NCBI GenBank assembly: GCA_034401135.1
Contig: JAWZSP010000002.1
Span: 3,782,001 to 3,846,000, forward strand
Direction: 5' to 3'
From: Volutella citrinella
Taxonomy: Eukaryota; Ascomycota; Sordariomycetes; Hypocreales; Nectriaceae
DNA length: 64,000 nt
Below, piece after piece: positions 44,894-56,883 of this stretch. Both the position numbers and the translations under genes were made by a program. Under the pieces are notes generated by a model. It did no database searches. It worked only from the letters and a program-made list of their open reading frames with translations, and was not told the origin of the DNA. The first letter of the stretch is position 1, and the number at the start of each line of letters is the position of its first letter.

Positions 44894-46246
44894 CTAGACA
44901 CACCAGCGCTCGATGTAGACGCCCTGGGTGCGGTTCAATTCCTCAAAGTCAAGTCTGTCCTGCTGGAAAGCGACAATCACCATGTCAAAGTTCTTCTCCA
45001 GCGAGTTGGTGGTCCAGTCATTCTCGTCAAGCCGGGGAATCTGGGGCACTGCCTCCTGCTTCACCAACGGATCGACCCAGGCAACGTCAACTTTGTTGGT
45101 AATCACTAGGCTCTTGGCCAACTCCAGGCCGGGAGAATTGGCAAGATGCGCCTGGCCGCGCTTGAACCCGATTCCTGCCACTAAAACCCGTGGGCGGACG
45201 CCAAGCTTCCCTTTGGCTTGCAGACGTTCCACGGCTCGCTGTGCGATGCTGGCGGGCCGCTCACGCATCTTCTCGGAGGCGGCCTGGAGTAAAGGAAAGT
45301 GGCTGTTGGACAGCAGATACCATGGGTTGACCGGAATACAGTGGCCGCCGACGCCGAGACTAGGTGTGAACGGCATGTAGCCAAAGGGCTTGCTCGAGGC
45401 AGCACGGCAGACCTCGTAAGGATCGATGCCATGTCCAAGACACGCATCGGCCATCTCATTGGCATACGCAATGCAAACCATGCGCTGGCAGTTCTCGTAG
45501 AGCTTCATCATCTCTGCGACTTCCGGCTTCGACACGGGCACAACGCAGTCAAACGACTTGGAGTACAGCCGTGTGATGGCGTCGAGGGATCCCGGCGCGA
45601 GGTCGTCTAGACCTGATACGATTTTGGGTATGGCATGCGCTGGTGGTTCAACGCGGCCGGGATCGACTCGCTCAGGAGACATTCCAGCAAAGAATCCTCG
45701 CTCCTTGGCCATGGGCCCGAGCAACTCTCGAGTCATGCCGACGGCGACGGAGCTTTCGACAACGACGGTTGCGCCGCGGCGGGCGTAGAGACCAACAGAA
45801 GTCAAGGCACTTCGCAAGTACGAGGAATCGATGGTCTTGTCCGGAAGGAGCAAAGTGGGAACCGAGATGAGGAAGTGGGTGGCCTCGGCCAGGTCGCTGG
45901 CCGTGGATGTGAAGCTCAAATTGCTTCCGGGACTCTTTTTCGCAGCTAGCTGCGCCACTCGAGCCTCGGAAACATCGAAACCAAGAACTTTGTACCTTTT
46001 CGAGAAGGCCTCGACGAGATGCTCGCCAACGTAACCAACGCCGATGACAGCGACGAGAGCTTCGTCATCCTCGCTGATGGTCCCGGCAACTGGGCGCAAC
46101 AAGACATCATTGGAGTCTGATGTCTCGCCCGGGGGTGTTATGTCATAATAACCTCGCTCAGAAAAGCTCCAGGGCTTTTCATCGCTCTCTTGGTGTATCA
46201 GGGGCATATCTGGGGCAAGGGGCCTTTGACTGAGGAGTTGGGCCAT
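44894..46246 (-). CDS. UDP-N-acetyl-hexosamine/mannosamine-type nucleotide-sugar dehydrogenase (WecC/WbpA-like)
   Basis: Single exon, about 450 residues, starting MAQLLSQRPL. An N-terminal low-complexity leader of about 60 residues precedes the Rossmann motif VAVIGVGYVGEHLVEAF. The substrate helix region has NCQRMVCIAYANEMADAC (lysine/asparagine signature of the family). The catalytic cysteine sits in GVGGHCIPVNPWYL, and the C-terminal UDP-binding domain has LVAGIGFKRGQAHLANSPGLELA. GHCIPV and GFKRG-type motifs are those of bacterial-style UDP-ManNAc/UDP-GlcNAc 6-dehydrogenases rather than the eukaryotic UDP-glucose enzyme. It would oxidise an amino sugar's C6 to a uronic acid with two NAD+. 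The missing introns and bacterial flavour fit an old transfer, but this is inference. Confidence 0.85.
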   Translation of the reverse strand: MAQLLSQRPLAPDMPLIHQESDEKPWSFSERGYYDITPPGETSDSNDVLLRPVAGTISEDDEALVAVIGVGYVGEHLVEAFSKRYKVLGFDVSEARVAQLAAKKSPGSNLSFTSTASDLAEATHFLISVPTLLLPDKTIDSSYLRSALTSVGLYARRGATVVVESSVAVGMTRELLGPMAKERGFFAGMSPERVDPGRVEPPAHAIPKIVSGLDDLAPGSLDAITRLYSKSFDCVVPVSKPEVAEMMKLYENCQRMVCIAYANEMADACLGHGIDPYEVCRAASSKPFGYMPFTPSLGVGGHCIPVNPWYLLSNSHFPLLQAASEKMRERPASIAQRAVERLQAKGKLGVRPRVLVAGIGFKRGQAHLANSPGLELAKSLVITNKVDVAWVDPLVKQEAVPQIPRLDENDWTTNSLEKNFDMVIVAFQQDRLDFEELNRTQGVYIERWCV

Positions 46247-48573
46247 GATGTAAAGATCGACAAAGGTCTGGTAACGAGCGAAGAGAAGTGATGCGACGAC
46301 GGCCAAACCTCAAATCGAACGGGGCGGCCGGTCAAGATATCCAAAGTCGCAATCGTTAATGAGACGGTAGGACCGCAACCTTGACGGAGGGGTATGGGTT
46401 CGACGAGAGATTGCAATCCATGACGGCAACGAGGCCACACCGAGCTTCTGACGGTCTCCGCGTCAGCATGCTCGCCAATCTCCGTCTTCGCGAATGATGC
46501 TCTTTGCAGTTGACGTAGTGCACATGTCTACCCTCAGTGAATTGACTTTGCAGATGTGCAGAACGTCTCCGAGGGCGTGCGGATTGCGAAACCATCGCGA
46601 CGGACGTGACCAACGTGAGATGAAGCGCCTCGACGGAGAGGCCGCAAGCCTCATTACGCATTTTCTGGTGTCCGCGAAGACGGGAGCCACACCCTTCTGG
46701 ATGAGCGAACATTAAACTCCGAGTTCGTATCCCCAGCATGTTCGCCACTGCAACCGAGAGCAAACGATGGCGAGATCTGAAGGATGGGGCATCTGGCAAG
46801 CCGGCGGCGCCTGTGACGGCTGCGATTCTGGTCAACTCGACATGTTCCACAACCATCGCAAGAACGTGGACTCATTCCTTCGTCCAGGTTCCGCACTCGT
46901 ACTGAGGATCGAATAGAGACAGAATGCAGGAAGCGCTTAGCTGAAGCATGCAGAGATGCCATCACCCTCAGCTTTGGCCTCCTCGTGTCAGATACCTTAA
47001 GTTGTAGTATTGATGTTGTGCATGACGCCTTGCATCTCTTCCCAAATGATGGAATTTCCAAGCTTCTCCGTGTCACAGATACTTAAAAGGATCCCGGGCC
47101 GGAAGATAATTGTGCTTGACAAGTTAACCGTGTCGAACACTGGTACGCAGGTGTGTGTAGCATCATCACGATGTACACCCATCCCGACCCCTGCACATGA
47201 AGTGGAATTATGCTTATACAGATCCCGGAAGACTTTGGGGGTGACGAAAACCCAGGAACGAACGTCGCGCCGCATGTTGTCTCACTCGCTGACCACAGGT
47301 GGAGGGCGGGACCTGGTGAACAACCTGAGCTGATCAAGAGACGATTTCGGGTATGTGAGTTGCCACCATGTGATTCGGGGAGAGTAGAAACGCCAGGGGC
47401 CCGGTGAGCGGGATGCTTTGTGCGTCGAAGCGACTACCAGCTCTCCATGGGATGACTGAATGGTAGCACAGGGAGAGCCACAAGAATATGTCAATGTGGT
47501 GCCATGTTGTCTTTTAGCAGCCTTTCACTTGGCCCCCCTTTCGAACGGGTGAGCTTGGGTGTTGATGCAAGGCAACCTACGAGATGTCGGCCGGGATGTG
47601 TTCCATTCAAATGATACACCTCGTTTTTGTGCATGAGCCACATGCAATGTAGGCCGAGTTCCACTCAGAATGGCATCAATACGGGCTGTACTCCCCCAGA
47701 TTCGTGACTATGCGAGTGTCAGCTCGCGTCCTTGTGTGTGCTCTGGAAACAGGCACGGTGTCCAGTTGGGATCACCAGCATGAGCCGACACTGAGGACCC
47801 CAACCCCAATACCCATGAATGATAGCTCCGCCAAGTCCAGAGAGCGATTGACAACATTTCTGGTCTCATAGCTGAGTAGTAAACCGGCTGGCTGCGTTGT
47901 CTTGGCAATCGGAATCTTGGCTCAGCAGTCCGACCCGAGCATCCAAGACCGCTGAGCCCAGGCTCTGGCAAGGGAGGTTATATTTACTCCCCCACATATC
48001 CGTGGGTCCCGCTGTTTAGGCTTCATCTTAAGCCGGTTGGAAAAATGAGGCCCTTGTGAGAAGTTTGGTGGTGCGCACATCCACGCCCACCCCCATGCCC
48101 CCCTCTTCTGTGAAATCGCCGCTTCCTACACCGCTCGGCTTTGCTGGGAACCGTAGCTGATAGGAATTGGCGGTACGGCTGTAAATCAATAATTAGAGCC
48201 ACAGTTCTGGGCATCTGCGGCACAAAATGGCCCTGACATGGAGGTGGCCTGGACTATCGACCTGGCTCATGTTGGGCGTTGGGCCATTGCCGGCCGCTTT
48301 CTCGTGTTGTACCCGTCGTAGCTGGGCAGCCCATCTGTGGCCACCCTCGGAATATTGGCCGTTTGTTGGATGTCGACTTGTGCAGTTCTGGTTAGGGCGG
48401 AGAGGTATAGACCATGTAAATAGATGCTTGCTCCCGTGCCGTTGCCATCTCAATTTTCTCATCCTGACATCAATCCTCCAGGTTGTCGCTCGTTTTTTTA
48501 CTTGGAGTCCCGTCTTCCCGATTGTACTGATTCTTACACTCTTTCTGTGCCCTGCTAGAAGTTCGTTGCCAAG
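46247..48573. other. Intergenic region without a recognisable gene
   Basis: About 2.3 kb between the starts of two divergent genes (UDP-sugar dehydrogenase and chitin deacetylase). No frame has convincing composition or motifs on either strand. No RNA gene recognised. Confidence 0.45.
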
Positions 48574-50382
48574 ATGAAAGCCATTGCATCTGCCACACTC
48601 GCTTACATCTTGCTCAATGCCACGACTGTGCTTGCGGGGCCGTCTCCGAACCTCATCCCGCGGGATCAGGAGTGCGGCGACGGCATTGGCTCTTGTCCCA
48701 AGGGGCAGTGCTGCTCTGAAAAAGGCTACTGCGGCACTTCCAAAGAGTTTTGTGGTGGCTCAGGGTGCCAGCTGAGATACAGCGACCGCTGTGATACTTT
48801 GTAAGCTTCTCGTCATGCGGGAACACCAACTGCCAAGCCATTCAGAAGCAACAGACTGGCTGACCCTGTGATTCAGCTTTGGCCCCAAAGGTCAGACAAC
48901 CGAGAACATCAACCGACCCAGTATTGGAAGTGTTGCTTATGGTAAGGCCCTTTATTTTCCTGCCGTACTCCCAAAAAAAAGCTGACAATTGCTCGACTTG
49001 CAGGCACTCCAATCAAGAACTGTAAGAATGATGGCCAGATCGCGTTGACGTTCGATGATGGCCCGCTGGGATACACTGAGGAAATCCTCGATCTGCTCGA
49101 GCGGGAGAACATCAAGGCCACCTTCTTTGTGGCCGGAAACAACCGCGGCAAGGGACAAATCGACGAGGAGTGGGCCGGCGTACTCAAACGCATGTATGCC
49201 GCTGGCCACCAAATAGCCAGCCACACCTGGACTCATCGCAACCTGAACGAGGTCAACAGCACCATTCAGAGGTCCGAGCTGATCTACAATGAAATGGCGT
49301 TGCGCAACATCTTTGGCTGGATCCCCACCTACTTCCGCGCCCCGTTCCTCGAATGTAACGTCGGGTCCGGCTGCCAGCGGTTGCTGCAAGACCTGGGCTA
49401 CCACCTCATCGACGTGAACCTCGACACCAAGGACTTTGAGTATGACTCCCCCGGGCGGATCCAGATTGCCAAGGACCGCTTCGAACAGGGCCTCTCCAGG
49501 GATGCCTCAACTCATCAGTACATCGTGCTGGCACATGACGTGCACGAACAAACGGTTCGCTCTCTTGCACCCTTCATGATCCAGACGGCCCGCAAGCGCG
49601 GCTATGAGTTTGTCACAGTCGGTGAGTGTCTCGGCGACCCGAAGGCCAACTGGTACCGCGCTGCCCCTGGCGATGTCGTCAATCTGCCTGTCGAGGGATG
49701 CCCTGCTCCCAAGACATCAGCCACGTCGGCGCCCACAAGCAAGCCCACGGGTGAACTGAAGCCGTCACCCAACCAACAGTGCGGTGTTAACACAGGCTAT
49801 GGCTGCGTGGGGTCCAAGTATGGCAAATGTTGCTCCTACTATGGCTACTGGTAAGCTTGTTCCTTCCGATGACGGCTGCGCGCACCACGCCTTGCTGTGT
49901 CACGCACACCAAGGAACACCCGCAGGCTTCCCGTGTCTCTTGCTCCCTCTGGTACATCAGCTTCGGGGCTTGAAGCAAATTGACGAGTCACGATGTCGTG
50001 TCACAGGAAACTCAATGCTAACCAGGCTTCAATGCAGTGGGTCAAGTGAGTCCTACTGCGGCACCGGCTGCAATAAGGACTTCGGCGAGTGTGATGAGGT
50101 CCCCAAAGGCGTCTCGGACACCACCAACGGTCTCTGTGGCAGCAACTTCCAAGCCGCCTGTGCAAACTTCGGCGACAAGAAGTGCTGTTCGCCCTATGGG
50201 TTCTGGTAAGTGTGCCAACCAACACAGCCCGACTTTGTTTCCTGGACCGTCGTTGGTTCACCACCAGAGATCGGTTACACCACCCCCTTGTTGTTCCTGG
50301 CTAATACGAGCAACCTTGCAGTGGTAATGAAGCGGTTCACTGCGGGAGGGGCTGCCAGAAGGGTTTTGGGACCTGTAATTAA
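48574..50382 (+). CDS. Secreted chitin deacetylase (CE4) with three CBM18 chitin-binding modules
   Basis: Five exons (48574-48800, 48877-48941, 49004-49850, 50038-50205, 50322-50382) give about 455 residues. A signal peptide (MKAIASATLAYILLNATTVLAG) comes first, then CBM18 no. 1 (CGDGIGSCPKGQCCSEKGYC). The NodB domain has all five motifs: TFDDGP (motif 1), SHTWTH (motif 2, metal histidines), RAPF (motif 3), DVNLDTKDF (motif 4) and IVLAHD (motif 5). A Ser/Thr/Pro linker leads to CBM18 no. 2 (CGVNTGYGCVGSKYGKCCSYY) and no. 3 (CGSNFQAACANFGDKKCCSPYG). The enzyme removes acetyl groups from chitin oligomers in the wall or from exogenous chitin. Both last introns split the same cysteine codon of their CBM18, in phase 2, which suggests exon duplication. 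Confidence 0.93.
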
Positions 50383-53300
50383 GCTTGTCCAATCATCGCG
50401 TGGGGTGACCACCTCCATTTATGCACCAAGGTTGTTTTCGTAATCCCACTGCACCTACTTGTCAAGATAATGTCGAGTCGGAGAGCAGATGATTGCGAGG
50501 TGCCACTTGGGATTGGTGATAGTTGGACGACGGCTAGTTTCTGTTGGTTTCTGTATCGCTCTCGTCAGCAGTTTTTAACATCCGCCTATTTAATGCTGTA
50601 TCAAATTCATTCTTCAGTTCCATCACTATCTGCTTCCTCTTGTTGGGGTTAGGTTTCAATTGGGTGTAAAGGAGGCGAAATACAAAACACTTACTGGAGC
50701 TTCCAGGCCCAAGAATAGAACCGGAATGCCGTTTTGTTTCATCCTGGTTGACAAATCACTAGAAAGACGCAGACTCTGCAGTGTCGGTGAGTTTCTAGTT
50801 CGGCCGAGTCAGTCAAGGATTGGGGGATGGGTCTGCAGCCCGAGGGCCACTTGAATCAATTTGCGTTGGTGCAATCGGCATAGACTGAGGCAAAATGCAG
50901 TGTCACCCAACTTCCGCGATTTGTCGGTAGTCTATTGGGGGTAATTGTGGATGAGCTAACTCGAGCTGAGACAGGTGCCACAGGCAGCACCCGGGGGCTG
51001 TTGATGGGAGCGACCCGGGTTGCACGTCATTGTCGCGCCTCGCTGCATTGTGCTCGTGTTGAGCCGGTGGGTGGATGGCTGCCATGAGTGATGCCGCTGC
51101 GTTCAGCCCCCGGCAGCATGAAGAGGTGGTTCTCGCCTGGCTTCTTCTCAGACAGCCACTCAACCCACCGCCAAGGTACGTTCCGGACAGAACACCGCAA
51201 GTCAAAGCTGATGTAACCCCAGACTGTTAATTATGAAACCGGCCTTGAATTTGTGCTGAACGAAATCCCATGGTCTTTTTCGTAGGAGGCCTACGGCCCA
51301 TTGAGCCCAGATCTCTACCGGGGCTCGAGCCTGCCGCCTGCCGCCTGTCGCCTGCAGCCCGCAGCCCGGCACCTCGCATTCTGTGTAGCGAGCTAAGCAG
51401 CTTACTCGAAATGCCATCATGCACCTGTCCATAATTTGACTCGTCTTGAAGTAGGATTTGGCGGTTGCCGCCAAGCTTCACGTCGCTTGAGTTGTGTCGC
51501 AAGAGACCGTTAGGCGGCACTTCCTAGTCATTAACCATCAGAATTTTTCTAGCAGCACCGAGCTGGCTGCAGAGGTGACAAAAATAGACCAAAGGCACAC
51601 GTTTCTCTCAGTGCACCCTTCTTCCGGCTAGAGATAGATATGCTGAGTATTTCGACCGGTGTGAACTTGTCGGCAAGCGATTGCTCCAGAGCGTTGCAGC
51701 ACGGGTGCTCGGACACTGGGCAAAACCAATTGTTCATCTCCCTTGCCCAAGGGGAGGCATTGAACCTGCGTTGATAGGCCCGGATTGCGTACCAGGCGAT
51801 TCCAGCGACATGCCAAAGTATTGCTGAAAGCCCAGTAATTTGGGCTTGCTGCACCCATCCCCGAGTCTTGCGTGACGTATGACGCAAATATTGCAGACCT
51901 CGGTCCTAGCCAGAAGCTACAATACCAAGCAAGGCTGCTCCAGGCCACTTCCGCAGGTTTTGCTTTGCACCTCTGGACTGGCAGAAAAATATTCGTGGGA
52001 TGAACGTGCTCGGCTGGTAGGCCGGTTGTATTCCCGCCTGCGAGGTGTGTAACCATCGAGCAACGGCTTGCTGCTCTGCTTTTAGACCCCGGGGTTCCAC
52101 AAATTCCAGGTCCGCAGCACGGAGGTTCTTTCCGCCTATTGTTGCAAGATCAACATTGCGGCAAGCATTGTTTCGGGCCAATGGGAGTCAGTGCGGTGGC
52201 TTGAGCCGCCCCGAGCATGACTGTCGTGTCTTGCGAAGCATTCGGTCCCAGCTGGGCTATAACGATGAACGACTCGAGGAATCGGTTTAAGAAATTATGA
52301 ATCCGTTCGATGTCTCGTGGATGTCGGTAGTCGCGATACCGTCGCCAGATGACATGTCCGAGCCGGAACGGTGGGAAGCCGTCTTCGGTTACCTATAACT
52401 GTGCAGGCAGTAGGAGCCGCCAATCTGGTTTGTACTGCCACCATGCTTTGGGGGTTATCGAGCTCCGCTAGACCAAGCGTAAACGTGGACTTGATCATCG
52501 ACTGATTATCTTCATCACGCTTCTTTGGGTGCTGCGGATTTGGGAAATATCGACATTGGATCGTCGTCGCCGTTTGAGTCAAGGGACAGCGGATTCCACC
52601 AGCTGCCCCAAAACTGTATGCGAACCCGGGACGCCACCCTGCTGCAATGCCATGTGCTACTTGGGAGATATGTTGGTATGAGTGGATTAGCCTATGCGGC
52701 GGCATGTTTCTTACTCTATAGCCAATTCCAGTGGGGAAATGTTGGCTTGCCAGAGACTCGATGATTCGAAGCGAGACAGTCGATCCGAGGCCGGACCGCT
52801 GAGCCCGGACTCCACCCCTGCGTGGGAGTCAAATTTGGTCGATATTTCGTCTTCATCGTTACTTAATTTTGGAATCGGGCAAGCTAAAATGGCTTCGTAT
52901 CAGCAAGAGCCCGCTAGGTATACGGACCAAGGCAGCGACGGCAGGACGTCCTGATTCGCTCACCCTCGTTCGTAGCACCTCATCTCCCCTCGTGTCTCAG
53001 AGCTTCGTGTCCAGTGAGTAAGAATCTCGAAATATTGGCTTACGGAGCTGTACGTTCTATACATCCATAACAAAGAGATGGAAGTGGGAGGGGGTCTGGC
53101 CCCTGTGTCGACTTCTGTCGACAGCGTGACGGAGGGGTCGGTACCCCTCGGAAGGGGCGATCGGTGTCGTATTAGACTGTGGGACGGACTGCGGTTTTCC
53201 TACTCATGCGCTCGGCTGAGCATGTCCGAGAGGTCCTGTCCGTCTTATTGGTGATGATGGAACAAGTTGGTGAGGCCTGAGGCGCGTTGTTGGTGCTGCG

Positions 53301-54722
53301 CTGTAATGTAAACGGGCAGGTCGTGGGGTTGGTGTAGCCTGCCAAAGGAGGGCTGGCAGTTGTGCACGGCAAGAACCCCGGTGCATTAAACTCCCGTCCC
53401 CATCGTATGCGCATTACCTGAATCTCACCTCACCTTGCGCTCTGGAGTCCTCACTTGCATCTCACAACGTACGGACGAATACCATTGTTCAGCCACTGTT
53501 AAGCCCATCAATCTACGCAGCCCTTTTGGGGCCTCTGTATGGTTCACACCCTCTCCCTCTCATCTCTTCTCAACTTAGAAGACACGAGGAAGGAGCAACA
53601 CTACCCAACCAAGCTCCAGAACGCTGCACCGAGTGGCTCGTATTGAACCAACGCCATGACTCCATTACAAACCTTCGCCCGAAGTGCAGTCCTATTCCAT
53701 GCCAGGACAGGCTGGGACACGATCCCGGGGGCCAATCCGATCTGTTGCAATGACGGTCAGCTTTTATTCTGCCTCCGGCTTGATCATCTCGGCAACTTCT
53801 CACGCATTCTTAGGCGAGATCAGCCCGATGAGGCAGGTTTGCCACTGCAGACCCGGGCCCAACACCAGCCTTCCACAGTTCTGGCCCAAGTGTGTCGGCA
53901 TGCGGATTCTCGTTGAGGGTTTCCAAGCGCCAGGGGAGGGGTGTGTAGCTCTGGGTGGCAAGTGTGAAGCAAGCGAGGAGTGTACATCCCCGTGCCCTGC
54001 CGGTATGGGTGGATGCTGGCGCCCTTCCCCGCGACAACGTGGATGGATGGCAATATCGCCTGGGTGAGCCAGCCTCATGCTCCGTCAACCTTCTCAGCAG
54101 GGCATACGGTGCCTCTCTCTTTCTTCGGAGGCTGAACATGCTCTCAGCAGCATCGTAGACCCACCCAATCTTCCCCGACTTGTACCCTTGTTGAAGCGTC
54201 CACCATCCCGTGAGCCAAGCCATATACTTGCCGTCTCTCGCTCAAGTTACTCTCGTCTCATGCTCTTCTCGGCCCCATAAGTTCCAGCCTCTTGACATAG
54301 ACTGGGTCTTCTTTACATCACATTATATCCTATCACTCGCTTCCGTATCACACCATCTTCTTACCCCGTATCTCTCAATCACGTCTCGCCAATACATTCC
54401 AAGCCTTGTGCTGTCGTGTTTTCGTGGACCCCCCTCTAGGTGTGGTTGCTGTCACGTTGCTGCGCATTGGCCAACCTTCTTCGGATTACCTCACTTCGTC
54501 ATCACCTCGCGTTCCTAGTTATACTCGCTGCGCTGCCTCTCCTCCTGCGTGACGGCGCCGTCGATCAACACATTCGTTTTCAACCTCGTTCTGTCGACTC
54601 CGTCGGCTTGTCACTCGTTCATTTTGCAGTCTCAACTTGCTCGAAAGAGCTCTGTTTCCTCGTCCACCTCCGGACAGTGCCATCCTCATTCACTCGGCCG
54701 CGATCGCTCAGCAGCAAACCTG
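50383..54722. other. Long intergenic region without a recognisable gene
   Basis: About 4.3 kb between the chitin deacetylase and the chitin synthase. Frames on both strands are short and look random. The last ~400 bp is pyrimidine-rich (CTCT, TCACC) like a fungal core promoter and 5' leader of the chitin synthase. The synthase frame stays open upstream to 54549. No transposon remnant or RNA gene recognised. Confidence 0.45.
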
Positions 54723-56883
54723 ATGAGTTCGGGCAGTAACCCGCGCCAGCCCGGCGGCGAGTCATCTTCTGGCTCCAGCTCCTCTAGTCAGCCGCAGCGA
54801 AACAATTCAGACTCTTCCGGCGGTGGTGGTCATACCAAACCTGACGCTTCGTTTCCTCCTGTGTCCTACCAGTCCCAGAACTACATGAGGCCGGGTTTCG
54901 ACTCCCGGGATTCGGTACAGACTCCTAGCTCGTGTTTCACTTCACTTGACTCTACCTTCACTCTCAACGATATGTCTGAAAATTTGGCTAACCCCCTTTT
55001 CTAGTCAGTCATCCGCGGCATCAACGGCAGCTTCGCACCTGGTGCGCAGACACCACAGTCCAATGTCACCCATGCCTCCTGGTTGACTGGTGGTCTGGAA
55101 TCAAATTTGTCCTTTACCTCCTCCGTTCAACAGGAAGAGGCCAAACTACGATGGAACTCCGATGAAGAACTGAAGAAGATGTCCAAGGGCATGCTACGCT
55201 TGCAAAAATATGGCCTTATGGTTGGCCTCATCATCATCAACGCAGCGCTCATCTTCGTCTCTACGCAATACGAACAGGTGTATTACCTCATGATCGTCCT
55301 CCTCAGCTCCAACACCGTTCTACAGTCGTTCATGTGTCTCTGCATTCTTCTCTCGTGGCTCTTTCGACACGTTTGCTTCTGGTGGGCCCCGAAAGAACTC
55401 ATTCCAGACGAACCGGAGAAGATGGTGCTGTTGTTGCCCTGCTACAATGAGACGCTGGAGGAGCTGACCAAGTCTCTCGACTCTCTCATTTCTCAAAAGA
55501 ACATCGATGGTCACCCGCGTGTGATATTCATTGTGGTAGATGGCAATGTTCGTGGACCTGGCATGGCGAAGACGACACAGGACTATCTGCTCCAGGATAT
55601 TCTCGAGCCCGGCCCTGCGCGGTATTTCGAGAACGGCTACCGCGCGCGTGATGGCCTTTTCATGCCTGTCAAGACTCAGACTGGGTTTTACAAGGGTCTT
55701 CCTTACGTCTTTGTTGGCAAGCGCTACAATCAAGGCAAGCGTGATAGCCTTTGCTTTGCCCGATCGTTGCTCTACCACTTCAAATGTCGATCTGAGAATA
55801 TTGTCACCATGTTCAACAATGATCTTTTTGAGTACATTGGTAACACGTTTGTCCAGTACGGCCTCGAAAATGTGGATTACTTGGCCGGAATGGATGCTGA
55901 CACTGTTTTCGACGACTATTGTATTTGGGAGATGCTCAAAGAGATCCGGAAAAATCCCAAGCTGGTCGGTGTCTGCGGCCACGTGTGTGTCGATTTCGAT
56001 GGCAGTAACTGGGGCTTCTGGTCACTGTACCAGTCGGTTGAATACTCTCAAACTCAAGGCCTCCGTCGGATGTTCCAGTCCCGCGTCACTGGCAAGGTCA
56101 ACTGTCTCCCCGGGTGCTGCCAGCTTATTCGCGTGGACGAAGCGACCTTTGGTGATGCTGTTCTGCGCGAGCGGTTCGGCTATTGCCCCAAACCAAACGA
56201 CATTATGACTTTGCAAATCATGGGCAATTACTCTGAGGATTCTATTCATGCATCCATCATTTTCAGCCTTTTCCCCAAGAAACAGACCGCACAGGCGCTC
56301 AAGGCCAAGGCATTTACGATTGTACCTCAGAACTGGAAGGTGTTTTTGTCACAGCGCAAGCGTTGGGCCCTCGGCAGCATCTCGAACGAATTCGTCATGA
56401 TTTTCCGACCGGGCATTATCCTGATTGAACGCCTGCAGAGTGTCATTGCTGTCCTCACATGGGCCATCACGCCCTTTATCATCGCCGCGTTTGTTCAGCT
56501 CATCATGCTGTTTGTTCGACGAGGAGGGGCCGTCTTCGAGGACCCAGTCTTTTTGGGCCTCATCTGCGTTTTGTTCTTCCGCTATGTAAGTTTTTTCCGC
56601 CTTCACGCATGCTTCAAAATGCTAGCCTTGTCTTACTGACTTATCACGCCGATAGTTCTATTCGTTCTGTATTGGCTTCTGGCTGCCCCGCAACGCGCTG
56701 GAAATGGCGCAGTACTTTGTTGGCTTCATTCTTCACCTTTTCACGTCGCCTTTTATGAACATCATCATTCTCTGCTATTCACTCATCTATTCTGATGACT
56801 TCAAGTGGGGTAAAACTCGCGAGGTCGTCACGGACAGCAACGAGAAGGGGGCCGATGATGTCGGCGGGCGTGGAACCCACTAA
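54723..56883 (+). CDS. Chitin synthase, GT2 Chitin_synth_2 family (probably class VI)
   Basis: Three exons (54723-54914, 55005-56585, 56656-56883) give about 666 residues. A Ser/Gly/Gln-rich N-terminus precedes two membrane helices (GLMVGLIIINAALIFVS and SSNTVLQSFMCLCILLSWLF). The GT2 domain has LLLPCYNETLEELTKSLDSL, VVDGN, the metal-binding GMDADTVFDD, LPGCCQLIRVDEA, the acceptor ED in NYSEDSIHAS, and SQRKRW, the family's Q-x-x-R-W site with Lys in the middle. Helices follow (VLTWAITPFIIAAFVQLIML, GLICVLFFRY, NIIILCYSLIYS). There is no myosin or DEK domain, so it is not class V or VII. It makes chitin from UDP-GlcNAc at the plasma membrane. The first donor (GTACAG) is unusual, so the N-terminal exon is less certain. 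Confidence 0.9.
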
